A stretch of DNA of 34,441 nucleotides. It comes from Azohydromonas lata NBRC 102462. GTDB taxonomy: Bacteria; Pseudomonadota; Gammaproteobacteria; Burkholderiales; Burkholderiaceae_C. A program made the position numbers and the translations under genes. Under the pieces are notes generated by a model. The model saw only the letters and a list, made by a program, of their open reading frames with translations. It was not told the DNA's origin and did no database searches. This document shows positions 1-8,172 of this stretch, piece by piece; within the stretch, counting starts at the first letter, position 1, and each line of letters opens with the position of its first letter. The DNA is taken from positions 1-34,441 of the forward strand of contig NZ_BCTC01000069.1 of assembly GCF_001571085.1 (NCBI RefSeq), given 5' to 3'.

Positions 1-2
1 CC

Positions 3-50
3 TGGGTCACGCCGGAAGGCGGCGGCGGGCCCAACTACACAGGGATGTGA
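3..50 (+). CDS. 3' end of an unidentified gene (partial)
   Basis: Frame 3 from the first bases reads WVTPEGGGGPNYTGM and then TGA at 48-50. The composition (aromatic, Pro and Gly rich, ending in Met) looks like a natural protein C-terminus, not a random high-GC frame. Only 15 residues are visible, so family and function cannot be given. The gene would be co-directional with the binding-protein gene that begins at 415. Confidence 0.35.
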   Translation, partial: WVTPEGGGGPNYTGM

Positions 51-414
51 CCGGGGGATGATCGCAGGCGGACCCTGTTTGCAAGGGCCGCCGGCCCGCC
101 AGGGCGTTGAGCGAAGTGGGGTGGGGACCTGTGTGTGCACCGCGTGTCCACCATGCCGTTGTCACCTGCCCGGGGGCCCTGCCGGCACTGATTCGCCTGC
201 CGTATGCCGCATTCAACACCAGGCAGGCCGACCGGCAGCGTTCAGTCGGCTTCTTGAAAGCTGCTGCCAATTACCATTGCCGGCGTAGCGAATCAGTCGG
301 CTTGGGCCTGGCCTGCCACAGCGAGCCTCCAAGCCGTCCGGCTCGGTGCGCTGTCCGGGGAGCCGGCCCGCGGGCTCGTCCGGTACTGATGGCTCCACAA
401 CAGCAAGCCCTTCG
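51..414. other. Intergenic region upstream of the binding-protein gene
   Basis: No convincing gene is seen in these 364 bases; the frames that stay open are high-GC artefacts. A perfect 11-bp direct repeat (TCAGTCGGCTT) occurs at 242-252 and 293-303, with starts 51 bp apart, and could be a regulator site. A short G/C hairpin lies at 85-97. No clear -35/-10 pair was found. Confidence 0.4.
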
Positions 415-1560
415 ATGAAGCAGTTTCCACTTGGCGTCCGGCAAAGCGTTTTCGCGTTCCTGGCCACGATGCTGGCTTGCGCAGCATCGGCGGCGCATGC
501 GCAGGACGTTGTGAAGATCGGCCTCAGCAGCCCGCTGTCGGGTTCGCAATCCGCCTATGGCGCGGACAACCGCGACGGGCTGCTGCTGGCGGTGAAGGAA
601 ATCAACGCCAAAGGCATCCAGGTCGGTGGCCGGCAGGTGAGCCTGCAGGTCGTCGCCGAGGACGACGCGGGCGATCCGCGGCAAGGCGTGTCGGTGGCGC
701 AGAAGCTGGCGGACGCCAAGGTCGGATTCGTCGTCGGCCCGTACAACTCCGGCGTCGCCATCCCGGCAAGCCGTGTCTACAACGACGCCGGCATGGTGGT
801 GTTGACGGTGGGCGCCAATCCCAAGCTCACCGAGTTGGGCCACCCGCGCCTGTTCCGCATAGGCGGCAACGACAAGCAGGTGGGCGCGGCCATGGCCATC
901 TACGCGGCCAGGGAGCTGAAAGCCAAGCAGGTCGCCGTGGTGGACGACCGCACGGCGTATGGGCAAGGGCTGGCGGCCGAGTTCATGGCCGAGGCCAGGC
1001 GTCAGGGGCTGAGCATCGTCAGGCAGGAATTCACCACCGACAAGGCTACAGACTTCACGGCCATCTTGACCGCCGTCCGTGCCGCCAAGCCCGATGTCAT
1101 CGTCTTCGGCGGCTTTTCCTTGCAGGCCGGCCCCATGCTGCGCCAAATGGTTTCGCTGGGCATCCATGCCAAGCTCCTGGGCGGCGACGCCATTTGCGAT
1201 ACGGAAACCAGCCGGCTCAGCGCCGGGTTGGCCGATGGCAGGACGCTTTGCATGCAAGCCCGCCTGATTCTCGACAAGACGGAAGCCGGGCGTATTTTCG
1301 CCGCCAAATACAAGGCCACTTACCAGCGCGACCCTTTGACCTACGCCGCGAATTTCTACGATGGCGCCATGCTGCTCGCCGATGCCATGCAAAAGGCCAA
1401 CTCCACCGATCCAGGAAAGGTGGCGGAGCAAATTGCCAAAGGTACTTATAAAGGTGTCGTGGGAGAGTATTCATTCACCGATGGCCACGACATGAAGACC
1501 TTGCCGGTGACGGTGTATGGATTCAAAGGCGGACAACTTCAGCCTCTGGTGTCTTTTTGA
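415..1560 (+). CDS. ABC transporter periplasmic substrate-binding protein, LivK/Peripla_BP_6 type
   Basis: The 381-residue product is the soluble binding component of a branched-chain amino-acid/amide (HAAT) ABC importer. ATG 415 was chosen because it begins a typical Sec signal peptide (MKQFPLGVRQ, a hydrophobic core, then cleavage after AHA at about residue 30). The open frame extends upstream to a GTG at 346 but would put an unsuitable Pro/Ser-rich leader before the signal. There is no strong Shine-Dalgarno sequence. The mature protein starts VVKIGLSSPLSGSQSAYG, the usual first strand and ligand loop of type I periplasmic binding proteins, and length is normal for the family. No permease or ATPase genes follow, so it is an orphan here. 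The ligand cannot be told from sequence. A gene ends directly upstream at position 50. Confidence 0.9.
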   Translation: MKQFPLGVRQSVFAFLATMLACAASAAHAQDVVKIGLSSPLSGSQSAYGADNRDGLLLAVKEINAKGIQVGGRQVSLQVVAEDDAGDPRQGVSVAQKLADAKVGFVVGPYNSGVAIPASRVYNDAGMVVLTVGANPKLTELGHPRLFRIGGNDKQVGAAMAIYAARELKAKQVAVVDDRTAYGQGLAAEFMAEARRQGLSIVRQEFTTDKATDFTAILTAVRAAKPDVIVFGGFSLQAGPMLRQMVSLGIHAKLLGGDAICDTETSRLSAGLADGRTLCMQARLILDKTEAGRIFAAKYKATYQRDPLTYAANFYDGAMLLADAMQKANSTDPGKVAEQIAKGTYKGVVGEYSFTDGHDMKTLPVTVYGFKGGQLQPLVSF

Positions 1561-1579
1561 TCAGATATTCATCTGATTT
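1560..1579 (+). terminator. Weak intrinsic terminator after the binding-protein gene
   Basis: A perfect 7-bp stem (ATCAGAT/ATCTGAT, 1560-1566 with 1571-1577) has a 4-nt loop and is followed by TTT. It starts on the last base of the stop codon. The AT-rich stem and short T run make it a weak terminator. Confidence 0.55.
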
Positions 1580-1607
1580 CCAAACAGACAATTGCGTGGT
1601 TATTTCG

Positions 1608-1624
1608 GCCGCCGCAAAGGCGGC
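1608..1624. terminator. G/C hairpin between convergent genes
   Basis: GCCGCC/GGCGGC (1608-1613 with 1619-1624) surrounds a 5-nt loop, 14 bp past the end of the minus-strand SDR gene. There is no T run on either strand, so terminator function is inferred from position only. Confidence 0.35.
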
Positions 1625-1638
1625 GGCGTGATCGGCGT

Positions 1639-2394
1639 TTACAGGAACATGCCGCCTGAGGCTTCCACCCGCTGCCCGTTGATCCAGCCCGTGTCGTCGG
1701 AGAGCAGTGCCGCCACCGCGGCACCGATGTCTGCGGGCAGGCCCACCCGGCCCAGCGCCGTCTGCGTCGCGAGCTGCTGGTTCATGGCCGCGTTGTCACG
1801 CACCACGCCGCCGCCGAAATCGGTCTCGATGGCACCCGGTGCCAGCGTGTTGACGCGGATGCGCCGGGCTCCGAGCTCCTTGGCCTGGTAGCGCGTGAGC
1901 ACCTCGACGGCACCCTTCATCGCGGCGTAGGCGGCATAGCCGGGGACCGTGAAGCGCGCCAGGCCGCTGGAGACGTTGAGGATTCGCCCGCCGTCGGCCA
2001 GCAAGGGCAACAGCGCCTGGGTGAGAAAGAAGGACCCCTTGAAGTGGATGCGCACCAGCTCGTCGAACTGCGCCTCGCTGGTCTGTGCGAACGGCGCATG
2101 GATGCCGACACCGGCGTTGTTCACCAGAAAGTCCAGTTGCGGCGCGTTCCAGCGGACGAGCTGTTCGCGCACGGCCTGCACGAAGGCCGGAAAGGCGGCG
2201 CTGTCGCCCACGTCCAGTTGCAAGGCCGCGCCGCGCACGCCGGCCGCTTCGATGGCGGCCACGGCGGCGTCGGCTTCGTCGCGCCGGCTTCGGTACGTGA
2301 CAAGCACGTCGATGCCGCGCATGGCCAGGTGTTCGGCGGCGCTGCGGCCCAAGCCCCGGCTTGCGCCTGTGATGAGTGCGATCTTGTTGGCCAT
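1639..2394 (-). CDS. Short-chain dehydrogenase/reductase (classical SDR)
   Basis: This 251-residue NAD(P)-dependent oxidoreductase has all classical SDR landmarks: nucleotide-binding TGASRGLG at residues 9-16, NNAG at 92-95, catalytic Ser143, Tyr156 and Lys160 (YAAMK), and the PGAIETDF segment after the active site. Arg13 and the TYRSRRDE stretch after the second strand suggest NADPH preference. The C-terminal SGGMF is typical of FabG-like/SDR family proteins. The substrate cannot be inferred. It is divergent from the LysR gene at 2491 with 96 bp between starts, the usual arrangement for a LysR regulator and its target. It converges on the binding-protein gene. Confidence 0.9.
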   Translation of the reverse strand: MANKIALITGASRGLGRSAAEHLAMRGIDVLVTYRSRRDEADAAVAAIEAAGVRGAALQLDVGDSAAFPAFVQAVREQLVRWNAPQLDFLVNNAGVGIHAPFAQTSEAQFDELVRIHFKGSFFLTQALLPLLADGGRILNVSSGLARFTVPGYAAYAAMKGAVEVLTRYQAKELGARRIRVNTLAPGAIETDFGGGVVRDNAAMNQQLATQTALGRVGLPADIGAAVAALLSDDTGWINGQRVEASGGMFL

Positions 2395-2490
2395 GTAGGG
2401 CTCCGTTCAGGAAAGGGTGGAAGACGCCGTCGAGCTTATTGGTTCAGTAAAAACGGATAAACATGGGCTGTCTGGCTAGACTGTGCAGCC
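2395..2490. promoter_or_regulatory. Divergent SDR/LysR promoter region
   Basis: The 96-bp spacer between two divergent starts becomes AT-rich at about 2437-2465, a partly dyad stretch (GTT...AAAC around 2443-2463) of the kind LysR regulators bind. No confident -35/-10 pair can be assigned. Autoregulation and control of the SDR gene are inferred from layout. Confidence 0.35.
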
Positions 2491-3453
2491 ATGACGAACA
2501 ATTCAGAGCCACTGCCGCTGGACGTGGTGCAGGTCTTCATGCGTGTGGCGGAGTCGGCCAGCTTCACCAGGGCGGCCGAGTTGATGGGCATGCCGCGCAC
2601 CAGCGTGTCGGCGGCCGTGCAGCGGCTGGAGGCGCTGCTGGGCGCCCGGCTGTTGCACCGGACCACCCGGCGCGTCCAGCTCACGCCGGATGGCGAGGCC
2701 TTCGCGCAGCGTGCCCGCGAGTTGCTGGCCGATGCCGAGGAGCTGCGCCAACTGTTCCAGTACGGACCGGCGGCGCTGCAGGGACGATTGCGCGTGGACA
2801 TGCCCGTCGGCATGGCGCGCAATCTCGTGCTGCCGCGGCTGCCGCAGTTCCTGCAGGCGCATCCCGCGCTGCAGATCGAGCTCAGCAGCACCGACCGCCG
2901 CGTGGACCTGGTGGGCGAGGGCTTCGACTGCGTGTTGCGCGTTGGGCCGCTGACCGACTCCAGCCTGTTGGCACGGCCACTCGGGCGGCTGCCGCTGATC
3001 AATTGCGCCAGCCCGGCCTACGTCCGTGCCTTCGGCCTGCCGCAGTCGCTGCACGACCTGGCCGCACACCGGCTCATCCATTACCTGCCGGGACTGGGTG
3101 CCCGCTCACCCGGTTTCGAATACCTGGACGAGAGCGGGCAAACGCGTCTCGTGCCCATGGCCGGTGCGCTGACCGTCAACAACTCCGAGGCCTACCTGCA
3201 CGGCTGTCTGGCAGGGCTGGGCATCATCCAGGCGCCGGAGCCGGCGATGCGGCCCTGGATGGATCGCGGTGAGCTCGTCGAGGTGCTGCCGGACTTCCGG
3301 CCCGCGCCCATGCCCGTGTCGCTGCTCTACGCGCACCGGCGCCTGCCGCGCCGGGTGCAGGCGTTCATGGACTGGCTGCAGGACATCATGGCTCCGTACC
3401 TTGCGTCCGGCACGGCCGCGCCCGGTGCGTTCAGCGCCACGGCACCCGGCTGA
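2491..3453 (+). CDS. LysR-family transcriptional regulator
   Basis: This 320-residue regulator has the LysR winged helix-turn-helix at residues about 9-66 (FMRVAESASFTRAAELMGM, then SVSAAVQRLEALLGARLLHR and the wing RRVQLTPDGEAF). A linker helix and an effector-binding domain follow (about 95-300; VDMPVGMARNLVLPRLPQFL marks its first strand and helix). It resembles the CrgA/AaeR-like subgroup that often sits beside SDR genes. Its start is 96 bp from the divergent SDR gene, which is the most likely target. The inducer is unknown. Confidence 0.93.
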   Translation: MTNNSEPLPLDVVQVFMRVAESASFTRAAELMGMPRTSVSAAVQRLEALLGARLLHRTTRRVQLTPDGEAFAQRARELLADAEELRQLFQYGPAALQGRLRVDMPVGMARNLVLPRLPQFLQAHPALQIELSSTDRRVDLVGEGFDCVLRVGPLTDSSLLARPLGRLPLINCASPAYVRAFGLPQSLHDLAAHRLIHYLPGLGARSPGFEYLDESGQTRLVPMAGALTVNNSEAYLHGCLAGLGIIQAPEPAMRPWMDRGELVEVLPDFRPAPMPVSLLYAHRRLPRRVQAFMDWLQDIMAPYLASGTAAPGAFSATAPG

Positions 3454-3480
3454 ACGTCCGACGGCCCTTGTTGACACCGG

Positions 3481-3511
3481 GGCGGCATTGCCAACGGGCC
3501 GCCATGCCGCC
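3481..3511 (+). terminator. Possible terminator hairpin after the LysR gene
   Basis: A perfect 8-bp inverted repeat GGCGGCAT/ATGCCGCC (3481-3488 with 3504-3511) has a 15-nt loop, 28 bp after the LysR stop codon. It has no T run. The rest of the gap before the protease gene holds nothing recognisable. Confidence 0.3.
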
Positions 3512-3643
3512 GGCCGCGCTTGTCGCCACGAAGAGCCTGTGCCCCTGCATCAACTGCCTCAAATTTCTTTGAACCGTTGCCCGGCGCGCCGCTACTCAGC
3601 CATGCCCGCCACCCAACCGTTCACATAAAGGCATTGACGCATC

Positions 3644-4777
3644 ATGAAGTACGCCTCCCTGTTTGCCCTGACCGCCACCGGCCTGGCCGCTTTCGCACTC
3701 CAGCCCGCGCAGGCCCAGTCGGTGTCCACCACGCCGGGTACGGCCGCGATGGCTGCCGCCGGGTTCAGTGACCTGGAGCTCGTCGGCGCCCGCTCGCCCA
3801 TGCCCAAGGTGAAGTTCCTTCCGGCCTCGGCCTTCGACTACAACGCTGCCTCGGTCGAAGCCAGCTCGCGCGGCGTGCAGGCCGACCGGCCCGGCAAGCG
3901 TCCGGTGGCCAATGCGGCCATGCTGCTCCAGCGGCGCGAGCTCAGCGCCGCGGCCTTGGCCACTGCGCCCATGGCCGAAACCGCCGTGCCCGAAGCCGTG
4001 GGCACGGGTGGCATCCAGTTCACCTCCACGCGGACCTACCCGCGCCAGCAGGACCGCGCCTATCCCAGCAGCACCGTGGGCAAGCTGTACTTTCGCGACC
4101 AGACGGGCAACGCCTACATCTGCTCGGGCTCCATGATCAAGCCCGGCGTGGTGCTCACCGCCGGCCACTGCGTGCACAGCGGCAACGGCTCTTCGAGCGG
4201 CTGGTACAACAGCTTCACCTTCGTGCCCGGCTACAGCCGGGTAGGCACGACCGAGACGCGTCCCTTCGGAACCTGGAGCGGCTGGGCCAATGCCCGCACC
4301 TCCACCGCCTGGTTCAACAGCGGCGGCCAGGTGCCCAACGCGGGCGACTGGGCCTTGATCGTCTTCAACAAGGACAGCTCCGGCTGGCGCATCGGCGACT
4401 ACACCGGTTACCTGGGCTACTTGTACCCGGCCCTGATCGGGCGCCACATGACGGTGCTGGGCTACCCGGCCAACCTTGACGGCGGCACGCAAATGCACCG
4501 CGTGGAAAGCATGGCCAACAACGCCGGCACCAACAACGGCACCTGGGGGTCCGACATGACCGGCGGCTCCAGTGGCGGTCCGGTGGTGCTGAACTTCCGC
4601 CAGGACTACACGGGCCTGTCGCCTTACACGCAGGACAACTACGCCAACCGGCTCACCAGCGTCGTGTCCTGGGGCTACACCAGCCCGAATCCGCAAGTCC
4701 AGGGCGGCGCCCAGTTCGACAGCAACTTCGGCGCCATGCTCAGCGCCACCTGCAGTGCCTACAGCTGGGCCTGCTGA
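3644..4777 (+). CDS. Secreted trypsin/V8-like serine endopeptidase
   Basis: The 377-residue preproprotein has a Sec signal peptide (residues 1-25, cleavage after AQA), a propeptide-like region of about 95 residues, and a chymotrypsin-fold protease domain from about 125. The triad is visible: His175 in LTAGHC, Asp235 in GDWALIVF, and Ser310 in GGSSGGPVV. Cys160 and Cys176 flank the His as in trypsin-type enzymes, and a second pair (Cys370, Cys377) could form a C-terminal disulfide. The nearest known pattern is the V8/glutamyl endopeptidase-like group of family S1. The long N-terminal extension rich in Ala and Arg probably keeps the enzyme inactive until export. Spacing from the weak ribosome-binding AAAGG to the ATG is long. 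It is monocistronic, followed directly by a strong terminator. Confidence 0.9.
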   Translation: MKYASLFALTATGLAAFALQPAQAQSVSTTPGTAAMAAAGFSDLELVGARSPMPKVKFLPASAFDYNAASVEASSRGVQADRPGKRPVANAAMLLQRRELSAAALATAPMAETAVPEAVGTGGIQFTSTRTYPRQQDRAYPSSTVGKLYFRDQTGNAYICSGSMIKPGVVLTAGHCVHSGNGSSSGWYNSFTFVPGYSRVGTTETRPFGTWSGWANARTSTAWFNSGGQVPNAGDWALIVFNKDSSGWRIGDYTGYLGYLYPALIGRHMTVLGYPANLDGGTQMHRVESMANNAGTNNGTWGSDMTGGSSGGPVVLNFRQDYTGLSPYTQDNYANRLTSVVSWGYTSPNPQVQGGAQFDSNFGAMLSATCSAYSWAC

Positions 4778-4806
4778 AACGCGGCAAATCAACCGCATGC
4801 AAGCAG

Positions 4807-4840
4807 AAGAGGGCGGCCTGGAGAGGCCGCCCTCTTTCTT
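4807..4840. terminator. Strong bidirectional terminator
   Basis: A perfect 13-bp stem (4807-4819 with 4824-4836) with a GGAG loop is followed by TCTT on the plus strand. It lies between the convergent protease and AraC genes, and the reverse strand reads CTTCTGCTT after the same stem, so it probably ends both transcripts. Confidence 0.85.
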
Positions 4841-4861
4841 GAGGAGCATGCGCGGTCAACT

Positions 4862-5896
4862 TCATGGCAAAGTTTTCCGTACCGCCGTCTCGCTGCCGCG
4901 GCGGTAACTGCCCGGGCTGACGCCGGTCCACTTCTTGAAGGCGCGGTGGAACGCACTGGCGTCCTGGAAGCCCACCTGGGCGGCGATGTCCGTGACAGGC
5001 AGGGACGCATTGGCGAGCAGCTCAATGGCGATGTCGCGACGCAATTCGTCCTTCAAGCGCTGGTAGTTCAGGCCTTCGACCTGAAGGCGTCGTTGCAGGG
5101 TGGGACTGGACATGCACATCGTGCTGGCCAAGTCCTTCAATTCCGGCCAGGCCTCGGGCCTCAGCATTCGCAGGCGGCGCCTCACCATGCTGCTGATGCT
5201 GACGTCGTTGCGGTACTTCACCAGCACGTTGGCCGGCGCGTCGCGCAGGAACGCGCGCACGTTGGCCTCCGTTTCGACCACCTTCAACTCAAGAAGCGGG
5301 CGGGCAATGCGCACCTGCGTGACCGGTGCGTTGAAGATGGACGTTTCGCAAAACCGAACGCGGTAGTCGCCGGCATCGGCCGGCTCGGCACAGCGAAAGC
5401 TGGCTTCGAGCAAGGGAATGCGCTTGCGCACCAGCCAGCAGGCAAGCCCGTGCACGAGCATCAGCCACGTCGCGTAGGTGAACATGCGCCGTGGCGGGCC
5501 ATGGTCGTGCAGCCTGATCCACGCATGCTCCCCCTCGCAGTGGAGCTCTCCACGGAGGTCATCCAGCACCACGCGCAAGAAGGACAACATGCGCTGCAGC
5601 GCGTGGCCCAGCGTCGTGCAGCCCAGCACGGCATGGCACATCAGGCGGTAGCTGCCACGGCGCATGGGGTGGCTGTCCATGCCGAAGAACTCGTCGTCCA
5701 TGGCGTCCGCGAGCGCGGCCCACAAACGGGCATACGTGACGGCCGGCACGCGCGCCCTGGGGGCGCCCAGCAACCCTTCTTCAATGCCGGCCTGCCGCAG
5801 CATCGCCGCGGTATCCAGGTTCCTGGCCGTGGCGACCAACAGCGCCTCGTGCACCAAACCCATCGAGATGGTGCCTTTGTCGCGAGCGTCATTCAT
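4862..5896 (-). CDS. AraC-family transcriptional regulator (OruR/ArgR-like, Arabinose_bd + HTH_18)
   Basis: A 344-residue regulator. The N-terminal two thirds match the effector domain of OruR-type AraC regulators (AMLRQAGIEEGLLG, then a MRRGSYRLMCHAVLGCTTLGHAL-like core). The C-terminal 100 residues carry two helix-turn-helix motifs (LASTMCMSSPTLQRRL and VTDIAAQVGFQDASAFHRAF) and the GVSPGSYRR ending. The frame opens at a TTG (5914). ATG 5896 is preferred; another possible start is ATG 5863, which has the better upstream AAAGG. It is divergent from the acyl-CoA operon at 6186 across 289 bp, and so probably controls that operon in response to a short or branched acyl compound. The effector is not determinable. 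Confidence 0.88.
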   Translation of the reverse strand: MNDARDKGTISMGLVHEALLVATARNLDTAAMLRQAGIEEGLLGAPRARVPAVTYARLWAALADAMDDEFFGMDSHPMRRGSYRLMCHAVLGCTTLGHALQRMLSFLRVVLDDLRGELHCEGEHAWIRLHDHGPPRRMFTYATWLMLVHGLACWLVRKRIPLLEASFRCAEPADAGDYRVRFCETSIFNAPVTQVRIARPLLELKVVETEANVRAFLRDAPANVLVKYRNDVSISSMVRRRLRMLRPEAWPELKDLASTMCMSSPTLQRRLQVEGLNYQRLKDELRRDIAIELLANASLPVTDIAAQVGFQDASAFHRAFKKWTGVSPGSYRRGSETAVRKTLP

Positions 5897-6185
5897 GGTT
5901 GCGTCTGGACCCAACGAGGGGCGGCAATTTTACCGGGCCGCTTTGGCAGGCCGCGCCCAACGCGCGCGGCTGCGGCGGCGGCGCGGCTTCCATTGGGGCT
6001 CCTGGCCCAGCGCCTGTGGGCCGGCACCCGCCGGCCCGGAGTGTCCGGACGCATCACGCACAAAGAGGTCTGCGGTCATCGGCAACCACCCCGCGCCTGC
6101 CTACGATGGCCGCGAGGTTCACGTCGCCACTGGCCGTGGACGTGCGGGATGAGATCGGTGGCGCAGCCACCCCAGGAGACAAGAC

Positions 6186-6953
6186 ATGCAAGTGAAGGAC
6201 CGCAGTTTCATCGTCACGGGCAGCGGCTCGGGTCTGGGCGCCGCCACGGCTCGCCGCCTGGTGGCCGCCGGTGGGCGCGTGCTGCTTGTCGATCTGAACG
6301 CCGAGGCGGTCTCCGCCCTGGCCGGCGAACTCGGCGCGAATGCCCGCTTCGTTCAAGCCGACGTGTCGGACGCTGCCAGTGCGCAGGCCGCTGTGGCCGA
6401 ATGCCGCAGCGCGTTCGGTCCAGTGCACGGGCTCGTCAACTGCGCCGGCGTGGCGCCGGCGGAGAAGGTGCTCGGCCGCGACGGCCCGCACAAGCTGGAG
6501 AGCTTTGCGCGCACGGTGCAGATCAACCTGGTGGGCACCTTCAACATGCTGCGCCTGGCGGCCGAGGCCATCGCGCAAAGCGCGCCCGGCCCGGACGGCG
6601 AGCGCGGCGTGATCATCAATACGGCCTCGGTGGCGGCCTTCGACGGCCAGATCGGTCAGGCCGGCTACGCCGCCTCCAAGGGCGGCGTGGTGGCGATGAC
6701 GCTGCCCATCGCCCGCGAACTGGCGCGCCACGGCATCCGCGTGGTGACCATCGCGCCCGGGATCATGGAGACGCCCATGCTCAAGGGCATGCCCACCGAG
6801 GTGCAGGACGCCTTGGGAAAGACGGTGCCGTTCCCTTCGCGCATGGGCCAACCCGACGAGTTCGCGCGCCTGGTGCTGCACATCCTCGACAACGCCTACC
6901 TCAACGGCGAGGTGATCCGCCTGGACGGTGCCATCCGCATGGCATCCAAGTAA
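6186..6953 (+). CDS. 3-hydroxyacyl-CoA dehydrogenase, HSD10-like SDR
   Basis: The 255-residue product resembles the type II 3-hydroxyacyl-CoA dehydrogenase (HSD17B10-like) branch of the SDRs. It has TGSGSGLG at residues 11-18, an acidic residue after strand 2 (LLVDLN, NAD preference), NCAG at 85-88, Ser148, Tyr161 and Lys165, and PGIMETPML after the active site. The family oxidises 3-hydroxyacyl-CoA, including 2-methyl-3-hydroxybutyryl-CoA from isoleucine. AGGAGA lies 6-11 bases before the ATG. It is the first gene of a four-gene unit with acyl-CoA dehydrogenase, CoA-transferase and thiolase, so a beta-oxidation role fits both family and context. No enoyl-CoA hydratase accompanies it. Confidence 0.88.
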   Translation: MQVKDRSFIVTGSGSGLGAATARRLVAAGGRVLLVDLNAEAVSALAGELGANARFVQADVSDAASAQAAVAECRSAFGPVHGLVNCAGVAPAEKVLGRDGPHKLESFARTVQINLVGTFNMLRLAAEAIAQSAPGPDGERGVIINTASVAAFDGQIGQAGYAASKGGVVAMTLPIARELARHGIRVVTIAPGIMETPMLKGMPTEVQDALGKTVPFPSRMGQPDEFARLVLHILDNAYLNGEVIRLDGAIRMASK

Positions 6954-6983
6954 AAAGCTGAGGCAACCCCCGGAGAGCGCACC

Positions 6984-8120
6984 ATGATCCCGACCCCCGA
7001 ACAGGAAATGATCCGCGACGCCATGCGTACCTTTGCGCAGGAGCGCCTGGCCCCCTTCGCCGCCGAGTGGGATCGCGAGCACCGCTTCCCGCAGGAGGCG
7101 CTGCAGGAGCTCGCCGGCCTGGGTGCCATGGGCATGGTCGTGCCCGAGGAATGGGGCGGCGCCGGGCTGGACTACGTGTCGCTGGTGCTGGCGCTGGAGG
7201 AGATTGCCGCGGGCGACGGCGCCACCTCCACCATCGTGAGCGTGCAGAACTCGCTGGCCTGCGGCATCACGCTCAAGTACGGCACCGCGGAACAAAAGGA
7301 CCGCTACCTGCGCCGCCTGGCCACGGGCGAGTGGCTCGGGGCCTTCTGCCTGACCGAGCCGCAGGCAGGCTCGGATGCGGCGGCGCTGCGCACCCGCGCC
7401 GTGCGCGACGGCGACCAGTGGGTGATCAACGGCACCAAGCAGTTCATCACCAGCGGCAAGCATGCGCAGGTGGCGATCGTGTTTGCCGTCACCGACAAGG
7501 CCGCGGGCAAGAAGGGCATTTCCTGCTTCCTGGTGCCCACGCAGACGCCCGGCTACATCGTTTCCCGCCTGGAGGAAAAGATGGGCCAGCATGCCTCGGA
7601 CACGGCCACCATCACCTTCGAGGACTGCCGCATACCGGCCAACCACCTGCTGGGCAACGAGGGGGAGGGCTACAAGATCGCGCTGTCCAACCTGGAGGCC
7701 GGGCGCATTGGCATCGCCGCGCAATCGGTGGGCATGGCACGCGCAGCGCTGGACGCGGCCGTCAAGTACGCCAAGGAGCGCGTCGCATTCGACCGGCCCA
7801 TCATCGAGCACCAGGCGGTGGCCTTTCGCCTGGCGGACATGGCCACGCAGATCGAGGCCGCGCGCCAACTGGTGCTGCACGCGGCCACGCTCAAGGACGC
7901 CGGGCAGCCCTGCTTGAAAGAGGCGTCCATGGCCAAGCTCTTCGCCTCGACCATGGCGGAGCGCGTGTGCTCCGACGCGATCCAGATCCACGGCGGTTAC
8001 GGCTACGTCAGCGATTTCCCGGTCGAGCGCATCTACCGCGACGTGCGCGTGTGCCAGATCTACGAGGGCGCCTCCGACATCCAGCGCCTGGTCATCGCCC
8101 GCGCCGTTGCGGGCGCTTGA
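6984..8120 (+). CDS. Acyl-CoA dehydrogenase
   Basis: This 378-residue FAD enzyme introduces the alpha-beta double bond into an acyl-CoA. The N-terminal helical domain ([20 protein letters not shown]), the middle beta domain with the FAD/CoA signature [13 protein letters not shown] (about 123-135), and the C-terminal four-helix domain are all present at family length. The catalytic base is Glu361 in [10 protein letters not shown], the position used by short- and medium-chain and short/branched enzymes. [19 protein letters not shown] precedes it as usual. The start follows a GGAG 30 bp after the SDR gene, so the two are co-transcribed. Chain length or branching preference cannot be read from sequence; the short/branched class is a reasonable guess from the HSD10-like neighbour. 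Confidence 0.94.
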   Translation: MIPTPEQEMIRDAMRTFAQERLAPFAAEWDREHRFPQEALQELAGLGAMGMVVPEEWGGAGLDYVSLVLALEEIAAGDGATSTIVSVQNSLACGITLKYGTAEQKDRYLRRLATGEWLGAFCLTEPQAGSDAAALRTRAVRDGDQWVINGTKQFITSGKHAQVAIVFAVTDKAAGKKGISCFLVPTQTPGYIVSRLEEKMGQHASDTATITFEDCRIPANHLLGNEGEGYKIALSNLEAGRIGIAAQSVGMARAALDAAVKYAKERVAFDRPIIEHQAVAFRLADMATQIEAARQLVLHAATLKDAGQPCLKEASMAKLFASTMAERVCSDAIQIHGGYGYVSDFPVERIYRDVRVCQIYEGASDIQRLVIARAVAGA

Positions 8121-8172
8121 GCGACGCGACCGGCGCCACAGCTGCAAGAGCCAGATCAAGGGAGACCACCCC

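Noticed and set aside
3471-3476. Perfect TTGACA hexamer before the protease gene
   Set aside because: No acceptable -10 hexamer lies 15-19 bp downstream, so it was not called a promoter.
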